Shown here one piece after another: positions 1-12,767 of a stretch of 64,000 nucleotides of DNA (position 1 is its first letter; the number at the start of each line of letters is the position of its first letter). The translations under genes and the position numbers were made by a program. The DNA is from Linepithema humile (taxonomy: Eukaryota; Arthropoda; Insecta; Hymenoptera; Formicidae), in NCBI RefSeq assembly GCF_040581485.1, contig NC_090132.1, positions 27,043,911-27,107,910 on the forward strand, in the 5' to 3' direction. The notes beneath the pieces are model-generated. The model was not told where the DNA came from, made no database searches, and saw only the letters and a program-made list of their open reading frames with translations.

Positions 1-3000
1 CGTTTCACCGTTAAAATTATTGGAAACTACTCAAATCTTAATTATTCTTCCGGCTAGTTTTCTCTTATTTATCAATTCGACATATGATACACTTCTGTTT
101 GCAAATGCTAGATATCACAACAAAAAAATCAGTCATTTCGGCGTTAAAACTACAAAGACTATTAAGTTATATAAATTAAAAATTATAAAATTTACTTAAA
201 TTTAGCTTAAAAAATATGGATAAGCAAAAATCCATTTTTTAATTTGAGAAGTTTGATTTAAAGCACAATGTTTAAGATATTTGCAGACAATAATATTTTG
301 TTATATTAAAGAAAGTAAAATCGTAAGTTTACAAATTGTAATTAAAAGCATTTTTGACATCCTGCGTATATGTATATGCGCAAACATTATTAATCACAAT
401 ATTGTGTGGTGCGGATAAAATGATATCGAAGCGCTTCTTAAAAGTGTGTCTGTTGTTTAAACCCCTGAAATAATGTTTTATTCATGTACATCGTCTGTCG
501 AAAGTGTCGGTCGAATCGCCTGTATTTAAGTGCATAAACCGCTTTTCTTTGAAACCATAGAATATTTTAACGCCCCGGCTAATTGGCTAGTTACGTGCCG
601 CGAATGAAAGTCTCCTTGACTGCGTGGCTGTTGATCATTTCGTATACTTTCGATACTCTGCGAAGCTCGCGTCGTAACTTAGGAATAATTTAAAATGCAT
701 AAGGAAAACAGCGTATATATAACACGTCGAATTTCACATAACGAAGCACATTACATTAAATGTTTATCTATTTATGACATTAAATATTATTTACTTGCAC
801 ATTTAAAAATGGGATTAATTGTCGAACTGTTAACTGTATATTGATTAATTATTAATTTTAGCAATCCTTTTTTGATACTCATAACAAATGATGTAATTAC
901 GAGAAGCTGTCGTTATGAGATGCATAATTTAAAAAGTTTACTTTAGCTTGTTAGCGATGGTAAGATTTGCGAATGAAACTTATTGAATTCAGAATTCTCT
1001 TCTCTGTCGGAAGAGCACCCTTTATGGAGTTTCGATCAAGACAAGTCGGGAGGAAATTGTCGTCCTGCCCGATTGGTCGGCATATCACGAACGTTCGGGG
1101 CGTGGCTCGTTTACTAGCTCTCGACCAACCGTTCTCTCCTTTCAATTATTATTTAATTACGCTAATTGCTCGCCGCCGAGTCCCGGCCTCTTGCGATTTG
1201 CAAGCCGTCCGGGAGCGGCGATCGTTAAGCTGGAATAAACTTTGCGGAATCTAAATGAATCGAACTCGCTCAGATGTGATCATTTTCGCTAGATGAGAAT
1301 CCGCATAATTCGCTAATTAATTTACCCAACACTACGAGAATTGCAGTAGCCGTAACATTTAATATTACCAATTTTCTTACTTTTCATTACAATTTCTACC
1401 TTTTTACTTTCAAAACGTTGTTCGAGCATTTTTTTAAATGTCCTATTATTTTTTTATTGTACAGAGTTTACCAAAATGAGAAATATTTGCACAACGTCAG
1501 TAAAATGTTTTAGTTTTCTAATTTTTGAAATACTACCTACTCTTTTTTACAATTACAATTTTAATATATAAATAATAGACAGTTTTATAAATATAATAAA
1601 TAATCGTGAGTTTATATTTAAATGTAAAACTATTATTAAAATTATATTGTGAATGTGTAATACATATTTCATATATTTACATATTTACAAGTATAATTTT
1701 TTTTTCATTATTGATTGGTTTTACAAGTTTAAAAAAGAAAAGATAAACGAATATATATATCTGCGATCCTGCGTAAAAATCTTAGTGTGAGCGTGAACAA
1801 GCGTTTTGGCACCCACGCAAATTGTTCCGCAGTGTCAAGCACCGTTGTTTGCTATTTCTTTTTTGTTACGTCTCGTATGCAGCCGCAGAAAATTCCGTGG
1901 AATTATGCAGGGCAGCATAACGTGCACCGGTACGTATAGCAGCAGAGGATCGCGGGTGAATCGGGACACGTGAGCATAAATTGGCTTGACGCAGAATCGG
2001 CCTGACAGTTTAACTATGACAAAAGCACAATAGAATGCGCCGTTTCCTGAATGCAGCATGCGGCTGTAATTTCTCTGTCTGTCCGTTCGTCCGTCCCGTT
2101 TTCTCTTTCTCTTCATCTCAATTTCTATCCCGCTCTCATTTTTTGTTCCCTACTTCGCTCGCAGTCCGTTTTGAGATGGCGGATATTGCGGACAGTTTAA
2201 TGCCGTGCCAACATCACGGCCACTCGTTAGCGAACGATGCCTCAGTTAAATCAAATCCGCATCGTGAATTTCGCGTAATCAGCTGGTGACGTTAATCAGC
2301 GATGAATTTGTCAGTTCTCTTGTTCTGGCTGTTCTCCGAGGTTTGTCAATGATTTTTATGTTTGACCGCAATCACAATCTTAATTTACAACTTTTATGCT
2401 TATCTTTTTAAGTCGTAGCTTTGATGTAAAAACGAGGGAATTTAATTAAATGTTTTGAATTAGTTTTCTAATAGCCGCGAAGATGTGTAAGATCACAAGA
2501 TTATGTTAAATATAATTGCACATAAAACTACAGTGTTTAATACAAAAATTAACGCGCCTCAAGAAAATAATTTTAGCTTGAAATATGGCATGTAGATAGC
2601 CTCGTGATACGCAAAACACAGATTCTCTTAAACATTGTAAATGTAAATCTTATACTGTTAAATTGTTATCGTTTGTTTATCTCCTCATTAGCATAACACA
2701 GCGCATAGTTGAAAAGCTTGCTTTGAAGTATGGTAATTTTTTGTCAAGCAGTGCATAAAAAAAAAATAGATTTGTGAAATAAAAGTTATAAAAAATTATT
2801 GTCATGCGTATACATTTTATAATCGCAACTAAAATGTATGATAGAGCATCAAGCCACTTTTCTCGACAATGATCGTAAATTTGTATTTTCCAAATTGCTA
2901 GTGTACAATAGAAAAGCATAAATTGAAGCGTGTTTTCGCATAAAGAACAAATTATGTAAGGACCGTTAGCCGCTGACTTCCACTTTACACCGTCTTATTC

Positions 3001-3087
3001 CAATTGGATATCTCTGCTGGATTATTTTGAAATATTGTTTTACTGTAACTATGGCGAATTTTCCGCGAATCTTCCATCTCGGCTCTA

Positions 3088-3152
3088 ACTGGTCGCCGTG
3101 TGATGACGGTTATTACCATGATGCGCCGTTTCCTGCGTCCGTGAACGAGCAT
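3088..3152 (+). repeat. Copy A of a dispersed ~65-bp duplicated element
   Basis: This stretch closely matches 3836-3900. Both contain the core GATGACGGTTATTACCATGA followed by TGCGC-GTTTCCTGCG-CCGTGA with few substitutions. A shared GAATTTTCC at the same spacing further upstream suggests the duplicated unit is longer but decayed there. Neither copy lies in a convincing reading frame. It could be a duplicated regulatory element or a remnant of an unclassified repeat. Confidence 0.6.
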
Positions 3153-3835
3153 GTCTAGTACAAAATCAACACAGCATTCCGTGTTTCGAATTACAGATAT
3201 TCTCGCAAAAAGGCAATAAACGTCAAATCAAACTATGTCATTAAATGATCACGATTTTGTTTGATATTTTTGGATGTGAACTAACAACTGCTTACTTATT
3301 ATCCTCGACAGAAAAACATTCTTCAATCACATTCTGATTACAGACGTTTTCTTAATTTTTCATTTGTAATTTTTATTTGAAAACATTGTATAAATTAAAT
3401 ATCTTCTAGATTGGATAATTTTTTAAAATAAAATCACAACATAAAAAGTATCTAAAAATTTTTGCTTGTTTTGATAAATCTAATTTATAAATTCTAAAAA
3501 ATCTATAAATTATTTTGTAAGAAGCATATAAATGTTTATAAAACTAAAGTTTATTATTGTTTATGGCGAACCTTAATTCAAATATTGTACTCATATTGTA
3601 CTGTATTTGAAACAATGCTTAACAAAAATAATAGAAACGATTTAATTATTAATATTTTAATCGTTAAGAATTGTTAGAATTAGTTAAGCTGACTATGTTG
3701 TTTTTTTAATACAAAAATTGAAACGTTGCAAAAAACACGATTATTTTTCCGCGTTACTGTTCGTCGTCGGCGATTTATGATGTATCGTACCTCGGATGTA
3801 AAACAACGAATTTTCCACGTGGAACCCGGCCTGGT

Positions 3836-3900
3836 TCTAAGTGGTTGTCGTTTGATGACGGTTATTACCATGATGCGCTGTTTCCTGCGGCCGTGAGTAC
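3836..3900 (+). repeat. Copy B of a dispersed ~65-bp duplicated element
   Basis: This is the second copy of the element at 3088-3152, in the same orientation about 750 bases downstream. The central core is nearly unchanged while flanks have drifted, so the core may have been kept by selection or copied more recently than the flanks. Confidence 0.6.
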
Positions 3901-6900
3901 CTTCCACCCACACTGCGACATGGAAAACGCACGCGTGTCGGCCCGTGCGTGTACACGCACGAGTGGTACATCGTATGCACGATATGTACGTACAATCGCG
4001 GTACGTAACGACCTGTATACACGACGTGCACACGCGTACGTTTCATAAACGCATTCAGGGTCGGACTGGACAGGCAATGTAATGAGAAATTTCTCAACAA
4101 CGCGACATTATCCGTGTTTGTTATGTTTTTTTTTTTATTTCCTATTATGTAAATTGTACTTTGAGCTGAATTCCGAAATATGATATATGTATATGTGTAC
4201 TGCAATCTTAATTATGAACTTCGTCCGTAATTTCAAAATTGTAGATTATGTGATGTATAAAAAAACATACTTTAGATGTTGCGTGTTAATGTGAAACGAT
4301 AACAGCGAGAGGTGGCTTGTGTTTTATAATGATTGCAGATTTTATTGCTCGTATTCTTGGAATTACGAGTTACAATTGTATTTAGGAATTAAATAAAACA
4401 TCTTCAATTTGAGTGAGAAAATTCATAATTTGGCAATTAAGATAATGACATAGAAAATTTAGAATTTTAATCGCATAAAAATTCTTATCTATTAAATTGT
4501 TTAGTTTCTCATATTTGTATGCAAATTTTAATTTATACCACAAATTTACATAAAACTTAAATTTTTACATATTTAAAAAATAACCAAATATATTTTATTT
4601 TTAATATTTCATTTAAAATTGTTTCTATCACGGTAAATTCCAACTACTTGCATTTAAATAATATTGCAGTATATTACATGCGTGTACTTTTCTTTCGCTA
4701 AAATATATTTTTTCTTCAGTCCCGAGCCTGAATGCGCCTCTCTGTTTCCCGCGGCGGCGCATTTCGCCATTATATAATATACTCGTTTACACAGAACATT
4801 ATTGTCGCAAATATGTCATTAACGTCGGAAATCAGCAGCCCGTATTCGTAACCGCCCTTGCGTGATGCGGTTCTCCAGGATCTATTGCAATAGAGTCCTG
4901 TGTGCCGCGCGCAGAGGATTCCGGCGGTCGGCCCCGCGTGCCGGAAGTCGCCGATACGTCATTGTTCCTGCTAAACGAATCGCTGCTGCCGGAAAGAACG
5001 GGTGTCACGACACCTTTGTCTCGGCTCTTGGAAACGCGCGAGCTGCTTCAAGATAATGATCATTTTCGATTCGTAAACGCGATCGTTCTATGTCTCTCTG
5101 AGAATATTAGCGGTATTGTTACGGTCAAGGATGATACTGTCGTTACGATAGATTGTGCTGTGTTATCGCAATCACTTAGCATTATAAGTCAAAGTATATC
5201 ACATACTGCGTGACTAGATAATTGAATGTTAGAAACAATGCGATTAACTAGATAACTAAAAAATTGCTAAAACAAGCCTGCATTAGTTGCATAACTTTTA
5301 TTTATAGTACTCTTTGGTATCTTTCTAAGATTCAGCTGTTTTATTTAAAAAAATCTACTGCGTTATTCCTGATGTTTGCATATCCAAATTAACTCTTAAA
5401 AATTTATAGAAATTGATAAAAAAATTAAATAATAATTGCGGGAATTTAATTAAGATACTTTTAAAAATAAATTTAACTTTATTCTTAAAAATATCTTATG
5501 CCTCTCTTCCTCGCAATTGATTTAATTTTTCTATTGATATATATCGCGCGATTCAACCTGTTTTGTAAGTAATTGACGGCAAAAACATCGATAAGAATAT
5601 TCGATATCGATCCTATCGCTATTTGCTCATTGAATTCTCCGATTTGAAGATCGTTGTCTAGTCGCGGGAGGAAACTGTCTCACCCGTTTTCTCTTTCTCT
5701 CTCTCACTACCGACGGTAATAATATAATCCAATCCAAGAGAATGAGCGAGCGAGCCAATAAGAGGCCCCCTTTAATCGGGTTACTTCGTTACCGCGTTAC
5801 TCCGTTACTCGCCACGGTGATATCAGCGGAATATCAATTATAGTGATTAACCAAGACGCTCGGCGCAAACTTCGACTCTCTCGGGAAACGTGGGACGAAA
5901 GAGCGAGGAAGAGGTTCGCGAGTTCAGGATAAGGGGGAAGAGAATAACATCTTTTGTCGGGCCGGGAATTAGCCGAAGGAATATTCAAATCCGTCGTCCG
6001 TTCGAGCGACGATCTTCGAGGCATTTCAATTAAGAGCGAAATGCCGCGAGAAGACTCGCCGGCCTTTCTTTCACCGCCGAGAGCGATGCTCAACGTGAAG
6101 AAATTTCTGAAGGAAAATTTTTATCCGATATCTCGATGGCGTTTAATATCTTGGTTTGAAATCACGTTAAGCACTCTTCTACGGTAAATTAATGAATAAG
6201 TAAATAACGAAAAACACCTCGAGAAAAATCTTACAATAATTTACTATCGCGCGGTGAAGCACGGTTATTATCGCTCTTGATGTACAAAATAAAGATTGCT
6301 AATGTCGTACAAAAATTTTCGTTTAATTCCATTTAGCCAAATAGAGCAAACAAATATTGAAATCATTCTACATTTTCCATTTCAATTGTCGCAAATTAGT
6401 CCAAGTGGAATCACTACCAATTATCCAGATCCACTGACTGATCTCGCACTCGTCGCGACCCCGAATACGGACAATGAATTAGACACGGGCTCGTGATCTG
6501 GTAAAATTAGGCCGGAGGCCACATTATAATAATGTGAGAATCGGATGAAGCCCCGAGGGTGGTGATTTGGCACGAGCAAAAGTATGTATCGCGACGTGTA
6601 CAGCTGTCCACGTGGCGTGCATCCATTGTGAATCCGGTGTGCGGATTAACCAACCGTAAACGCCGAAAATCTAATTGACGAAATTCAATTTCACGTCGAC
6701 AATAGTCGCCGCGACGGATTATCGCGCGCATCGATACACGGCCGGCTGTACTTTCCAAAAATTACGCCGAAATCGGCTTCGACGTTTCTCCCCCGACTTG
6801 ATTCGACATGGCCAAAGGATTCGGCGAGTCGCGCGAATCCTGCTAACGATTATTCTTTTATCGGGAAGACCGATGCGACGACGTTAAGCTGTCCGACAAA

Positions 6901-9900
6901 CTTTAGAGAGCCTTCTGCGCTCGATAATCACGTTGAACGTATAACAAAAAAAGATTTTACTCAGGAATCACAATGCAATTCGGGTTTGTTCAGATATATT
7001 ATTAAATCGTTAAATTTGGAAAACTTTTTTAATTTACAATTACATCTAAAACGTGCTTTTGACGATCTTTAATTCATAACAAAATCCGAGGTAGAAATCT
7101 ATTTATAATTTTATCTAACAAAAAAATCTTTGAAAAACCAGATTATATGCATACAAAACATGTGTGTATTTTGATTTTTCAAACTTTTACGTTTACAAAG
7201 CATATAAAATTATAAATAGAATATTATATCGAATTCTGTTACAAAGTATAAATCGTCTAAAGTGGACTTTGGATGTAAACAGCTTTATTAGCATATATCA
7301 ATTAGTTAAGTTTGTAAAATTCTAAAAGTGATTTATCGCGTGTAATCTCTGTGAACTCGATTTATCGAAAATAAAAATTTGCAAGTCGCTATATTTTTAA
7401 ATCGCTTTTCTATTCAACATGTAATTCTTATTTATCGATATGTTATTCGCTACATACTTAGCGCATTGTAACGGCATAAGCTTCATATATCATTTATTTT
7501 TGATAAATCCTACTAATCTCTCCTGCTGAATTTTCAGGAAGAGTGCTTTCACGCTGCCGCGTAATGTTTTCGAATTTCCATCAAAAAGATCGAATCATCA
7601 TTTTCCTCTTCCTCTCGCTTTACGTGGCGGGGGAACGGCGTATTAGGGGTGAATTATCGCAGAATCAAAATAATTCGATAGATGGGGTGGCGCGTATTAC
7701 AAGAGGGACGACCATTTCTGCACGTTGGGGTGCCAAAACATCTCGTGGTATTCGAGAAAGTATTGTCACAAGGATTATAATCCTTCAGAGAAAGAGTCTT
7801 TTGTTTAATAAAATATTTGCTTGATGCATTTCATTCGTATTTTACCACACTAATGTTATGCTTTTGATATAAATAATCTGAATTCTAACAAAATTGATAA
7901 AGTATTTTTCAAACTGCTGCAAAAAAGAACACACACAGTCCGTGTCAATACTTTTCATTCCAAGCGTGTGCGTATTTATTCATTTGGGCTAATTTTTTGG
8001 GCGTGGACGCGCCTATTAGATTTTCGTGTTATGCTCTGGGACAGATTGGCGCCGTGGCTTAAAAAAGTAGCATTAATTCAGCTGTTGAAGTTAAGGCAAA
8101 AAGTTTGCGAAAACATATCTTGAATATCTGCAAAATATTTGCAATAATAAATGTGTAGTTGGATTCTATGTTATTAAAAATGGTGCTCAAATCTGTTAAA
8201 CTTAAAAAAAAGCTGTTAGAAAAATAGATACAAAAAAATAGTACTACTTTCGTATTAATTGTAATTTTTACAATCGTGCCTCTACATTAATATATATAAA
8301 TTTTTCGTAATATTTTTCGTAACAGCGTGACAAAAGTCGAAACATTATAGCGATTCGAAAAAGCGATGGATTACGAGATTAAGAGTTGTCATTGTCACTT
8401 GAAATTCAATGATAGAAAACGAGCGAGCCACGCGGTGCGACGTGCGCGCTTAAAATGCAGAAAGGCAAACGGTAGCGTGTCAAGGGCCGTCAGGTGGTCG
8501 TTTTAAAAGGGCACAATGGGTCAATTCGGGACGAAAATCCGCCGACTAAATCTCCCATTCAAATGCGATCTCAATCCCCTGCGTCAAATGGGGCCTCAGT
8601 AGGTACTTAGTTGCACATTTGGCTTGAAATTTGTGATAGCCCCCATCGCGGAGGAGCATCGGGCGCACGCGTACGAGACTGAATTTGCGATGCTTATCAG
8701 CACTTCTGTGATTCAAATGGTACCTGACCACATCACGCTAATATATTTCGAGTTTGATTTATGGATACCCTTATGGTTACTATAATGTTACATCTTTCTC
8801 CCGTTTCACGCGTGTAAAAATGTTTATTAGTTCGATCACACGTAAAATTACAAATGGGCTTTAATAAAAGATTTTGATAATACCTGGGGGTTACAAATAC
8901 ATTCGATTGCGCGCCATTACCGATTCTAGAAAGCTAATTATGTCGGCACAAAAATTATGTCACAGAGAGCTTGACGAAAGCATATTTCAACCGAAATAAA
9001 ATTTGATATTGCGATATAGCCAGCCGTCGTGATTTAATTGAATCTATGTACATGCAAATATTTGCATAAATACGCAATGTCAGCTTTCGGATTTACATAT
9101 GTTTCATCAATTGTATATTTATTACAGTTCCGATATCATTAATAATGTTAAAACTTACAATATCGAATTCTCGCGTCCAATAATATCGAGCTCTCGACCC
9201 ACTGAAGTTAACCATCGGGACGCGGAAGTTGCGCGAGTTATCTCGGAAACCCTCGGTGTTGTTTTCTATCAGCGCCAGCGAAACCTCCCTTTAAACACGC
9301 CCTTGCGTATACAATTAACCGCGATCGCCCGCGGGAGCTCCGATTACGCCGACGGGAATAATTAGTTTTAATTGACCCGCCCGAAACTTATTCCGCTCCC
9401 TGTTGACGCATTAAGGCCAAAGTTATACGGCCCGCCTGGAGGTTTAGGTTTTGCGAAGCGCGCAAGCAGGTAAGGTATACACGTACTACGTGACACGGTT
9501 AGTAAACCCGAAGCTGCCTTTGTTAAGCTCGGATTCTGAGTGCCTTTGATACGTGTACTTGCACGCTAACTAAGCAACCTAAGCTATCCATAGTGGTTGC
9601 TGGTACGTGGCTGCGCGCGACATATATAGGGTGTTTTTGGGCAACCGCATTCTCTTCAAACCAACTCTAGAAGTTTCCAAACAAAAAAATAGTCTAAACA
9701 ATATTCAAAAGATGTATAAAAAATATTGGAACCATTAAAATATTTTTAAAACTATGTTTTTTAATTATTTATGTTGTCTAAAAAATTCAGTTTTTAAAAA
9801 ATCCTGATGAAAGATTACTGCTTAACACAATTAAGAAAATGTTAAATATTTTGTGGATAATTAAATAAAATAAAAATTTTTTCAAGTTTTTCTCAAAATT

Positions 9901-12602
9901 TACTAAAAAATAAAATAAAAAATCAATGAAGTAAGACTGAAAACAAAATTTCTCGAGAGAAAATAAGCTACATATTTGTAAAAAATTTTTAAGTTGTAAA
10001 GTATTTGATTTAAATACGCTTTATATATGCATTCGTATGTTATAAGTAAATCTATAATATACTACATTAATTTATTGCTGACGATATTTTGTCGGTGATA
10101 CTCCAGTAAAGATTTCCATGAAGTAGAAAACATTTGCGCAAATATTTGTCGAGTGTTTTCAATAGCAATAAAATGTTTATATTATTCGTGTCAATATTAG
10201 CTCATTTTTATTCCAATAAAGTTATGATTAATTTCAAGAATTAATATTTTATTATTTCATTTATCAAGAAACAAAATTTGTACAACTATCATTGTAGCTT
10301 TGTGTTGCATCTATTTAAATAACTATATTTTGATGACAAGAATTTCAATTATGCTAGATGTAGAAAGTGCTCAAAAAGTCTCTTTACATTTAAAAAGCAG
10401 TTTTCCACAAAAATTCTAATTAAAAAATTTTATATTAATTGTATAATTATAAGAAATATTATCAAGAAAGCCCGGGTTCGTTTTCATAAATAATTTATAA
10501 TAGATCAACGGAAAAATTTCAGCAATATTTTTCAGCACAAGCACTAAGAAAGATTTTTACGCATAAATCGGAGCCGGTTTACTACTGATGGGAGCTTTAT
10601 TTCCGGTACTTAAGTCGAGCCCGGAAAGCCGTTGAATACAAAGCCAAAGCGCCATAACCACTTAAGGAAGCTTTCGTGGGAGGTTCACGGTGGAATCTGC
10701 GTCGCGGAGTAAGCGGATTTAGTTGCTGTTATATCTTTATAAATGGAACTACTCGAGCCCACGTGCGGAAATGCCGGTGGTCCATATCGCTCAGGGGATT
10801 TGCAAAATTACGCCTTTGTTACCGGTTGCGTTGTCGGGCGATGCGTTCCATAGAAAATCTCAAGAAAAATTGTCGGTCTTTGAGCCGTCAGATTGACGCC
10901 TAATGTGGATCGCGTGGCGATTAATAATATTGTTAATGAGATAATAATAATTACTAAGATGTGTTTTATGGTATGATAATTAAAACTGCTTGACACATGT
11001 GTAAAAGTTGCAAATATATTGCATGTATTTTATGCAATTAAAAAAAATTAAAAAATTATTTTAGAATTATCTATAGTATACATAGTGTTATCCTTTTTAA
11101 ATAAAAAGTTAAATTTTTAATTAAAAAAAGTTATTGCATTTAATTATTTTATTATAAATTCATACATATATATTTAAAGGGATCCAAGAGAAGCCGAATT
11201 TTAACGCAATAGCGCCATCATTTAAATGAAACTAAAAATGATATTGACATTACCGACAGTGTCCTTGTATATTGTACATCTCCGTATTTTTGCGTGTAAA
11301 TTTTTCTTTATCGACTGGTGCACGTGTCGCTCACTGTGTGCGATGCGTCTTGCACTTATCGCCTGTAAAACGCAACCTGAGATCCTTCTCAGTTCTCTGG
11401 CGTCAGGCGTATGCACATGATACAAATGTTTCATTGGACAAAAAGATATAAATGCAGATCCTTCAAAGCCACTGGCCAATTCTTAAAAAATTTTGGAAGT
11501 TGGCACATTAAAACCAGTTTCTTTGTGATCCTTATTCTAAATTTCGCGTTCACGAAATTATTCTACAACTTCCCAGTCTTGTAAATAATTAGAATAATCC
11601 TACGACAATTCACAACTCTAGAAATTTATAAGTTTGTGTTACAATTTAACGATTTTATTTTAAATGTAAGTGTTACGTTTTTACCAGAAGAAGAATTAGA
11701 GTTAGATGTGGACGAGCCGCAACAGTCGAATATAATTGAACAAATGCTCGTCGGTCAGGTACAGAAGAGATAACTGTGCGAGTTGAACACTTTATACTGG
11801 CTAAAAACAGGTCACCAACCGTAAGAATTTTTATTATTCTGTTACTGGGCCAATCGTTCAATATTCCCTTTTTTGGTCAAAAGTGGAATTGAGCGCGATT
11901 TTCAAGGGAAAAAGAAACTTAAAATCTTATTAATAAACGATTGAACACATTAAAAAAAAAAAAATTTAATTTTACTTTAAATTACAAAAAAGTACATAAT
12001 TTATCTATTTCACAAAAGTTGAGCTAGAATAAAAATACAAAAAAAAAAACATTTTGGTTAGTGCTAATAAAACAATAATTTATGATTAATTTTTTTCTTT
12101 TACAATATGCGAAGCGCTAGAAAAAAATGCAAAAAAAAATGTATTAATTATTGAAATTAAGATTATACTTTATAGGTACTTATGTGTATGTGTGTGTATA
12201 CATATTAAAAAAAAGAGGAAAACTGTATAAAAAATTTCTCCTATTTTAAAAAACGTAAAAAGATATTTTCAAGTTCAGTCACAAAGACTAAGTGAGGAGT
12301 GGGTATTGTAAAAAAATCTTTGAAGAACCCAAAATTTCGATAATTTCGGTTATTTCGGTGTATATTCATTAAAATTAAAATCACGGAATTAAACATTATA
12401 GTAATATTATAATATATATAATTTTAATTTATATAATATTTAATATTAATATATATAATAAATAAAAGGTTGAGATAGAAATTCGTAAAGTTTTAGATCA
12501 TTGAAGAAAGAAAGGAAGAAAGAAAAAAAGAGAATTATTATAAAATTATTCGAACAAAGTTCGAAAAACTTGTACATATGGCAAAGAAAATATACAAACA
12601 GA

Positions 12603-12767
12603 TGTCACGACACGAAAAATTTCTAAGCGCAGATCTCAGTATATGTTTGACACGCGATCTTCTGACATATAACGAAAATAACGGTTTAATTACATATGTA
12701 TAAAAGAACTTGTAATTTATAAAAAAAGTTAAATTTTTTCAATTAAATAAAGACAAGCAAACTAAAC
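12603..12767 (+). promoter_or_regulatory. Core promoter of ADAMTS-like copy 1
   Basis: TATAAAAG lies at 12699-12706, 62 bases before the start codon, which leaves room for a short 5' leader of about 30 bases. Upstream at 12603-12612 is TGTCACGACA, two inverted 4-mers split by two bases. The whole block of about 165 bases recurs almost unchanged before copies 2-4 and less well before 5 and 6, whereas the spacers diverge more. That pattern argues for a shared transcriptional programme. Confidence 0.75.

Larger units (their letters stand above)
1..12590. other. Long non-coding region with no supported gene
   Basis: No reading frame here has recognisable domain content, a plausible splice series or a run much above 120 residues. 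The short open frames on both strands look like chance. The sequence alternates AT-rich stretches with short GC-richer islands (about 1.0-1.25, 3.8-4.05, 5.6-6.9, 8.4-8.8 and 9.15-9.5 kb), which could be regulatory or non-coding RNA. The only internal structure I can point to is a diverged repeat pair at 3.09 and 3.84 kb, listed separately. I cannot exclude non-coding exons or promoters of genes off the left edge. Confidence 0.6.

Noticed and set aside
4902..5213. Open frame of 103 residues near 5 kb
   Set aside because: No domain, no initiation context of note and no splice continuation.
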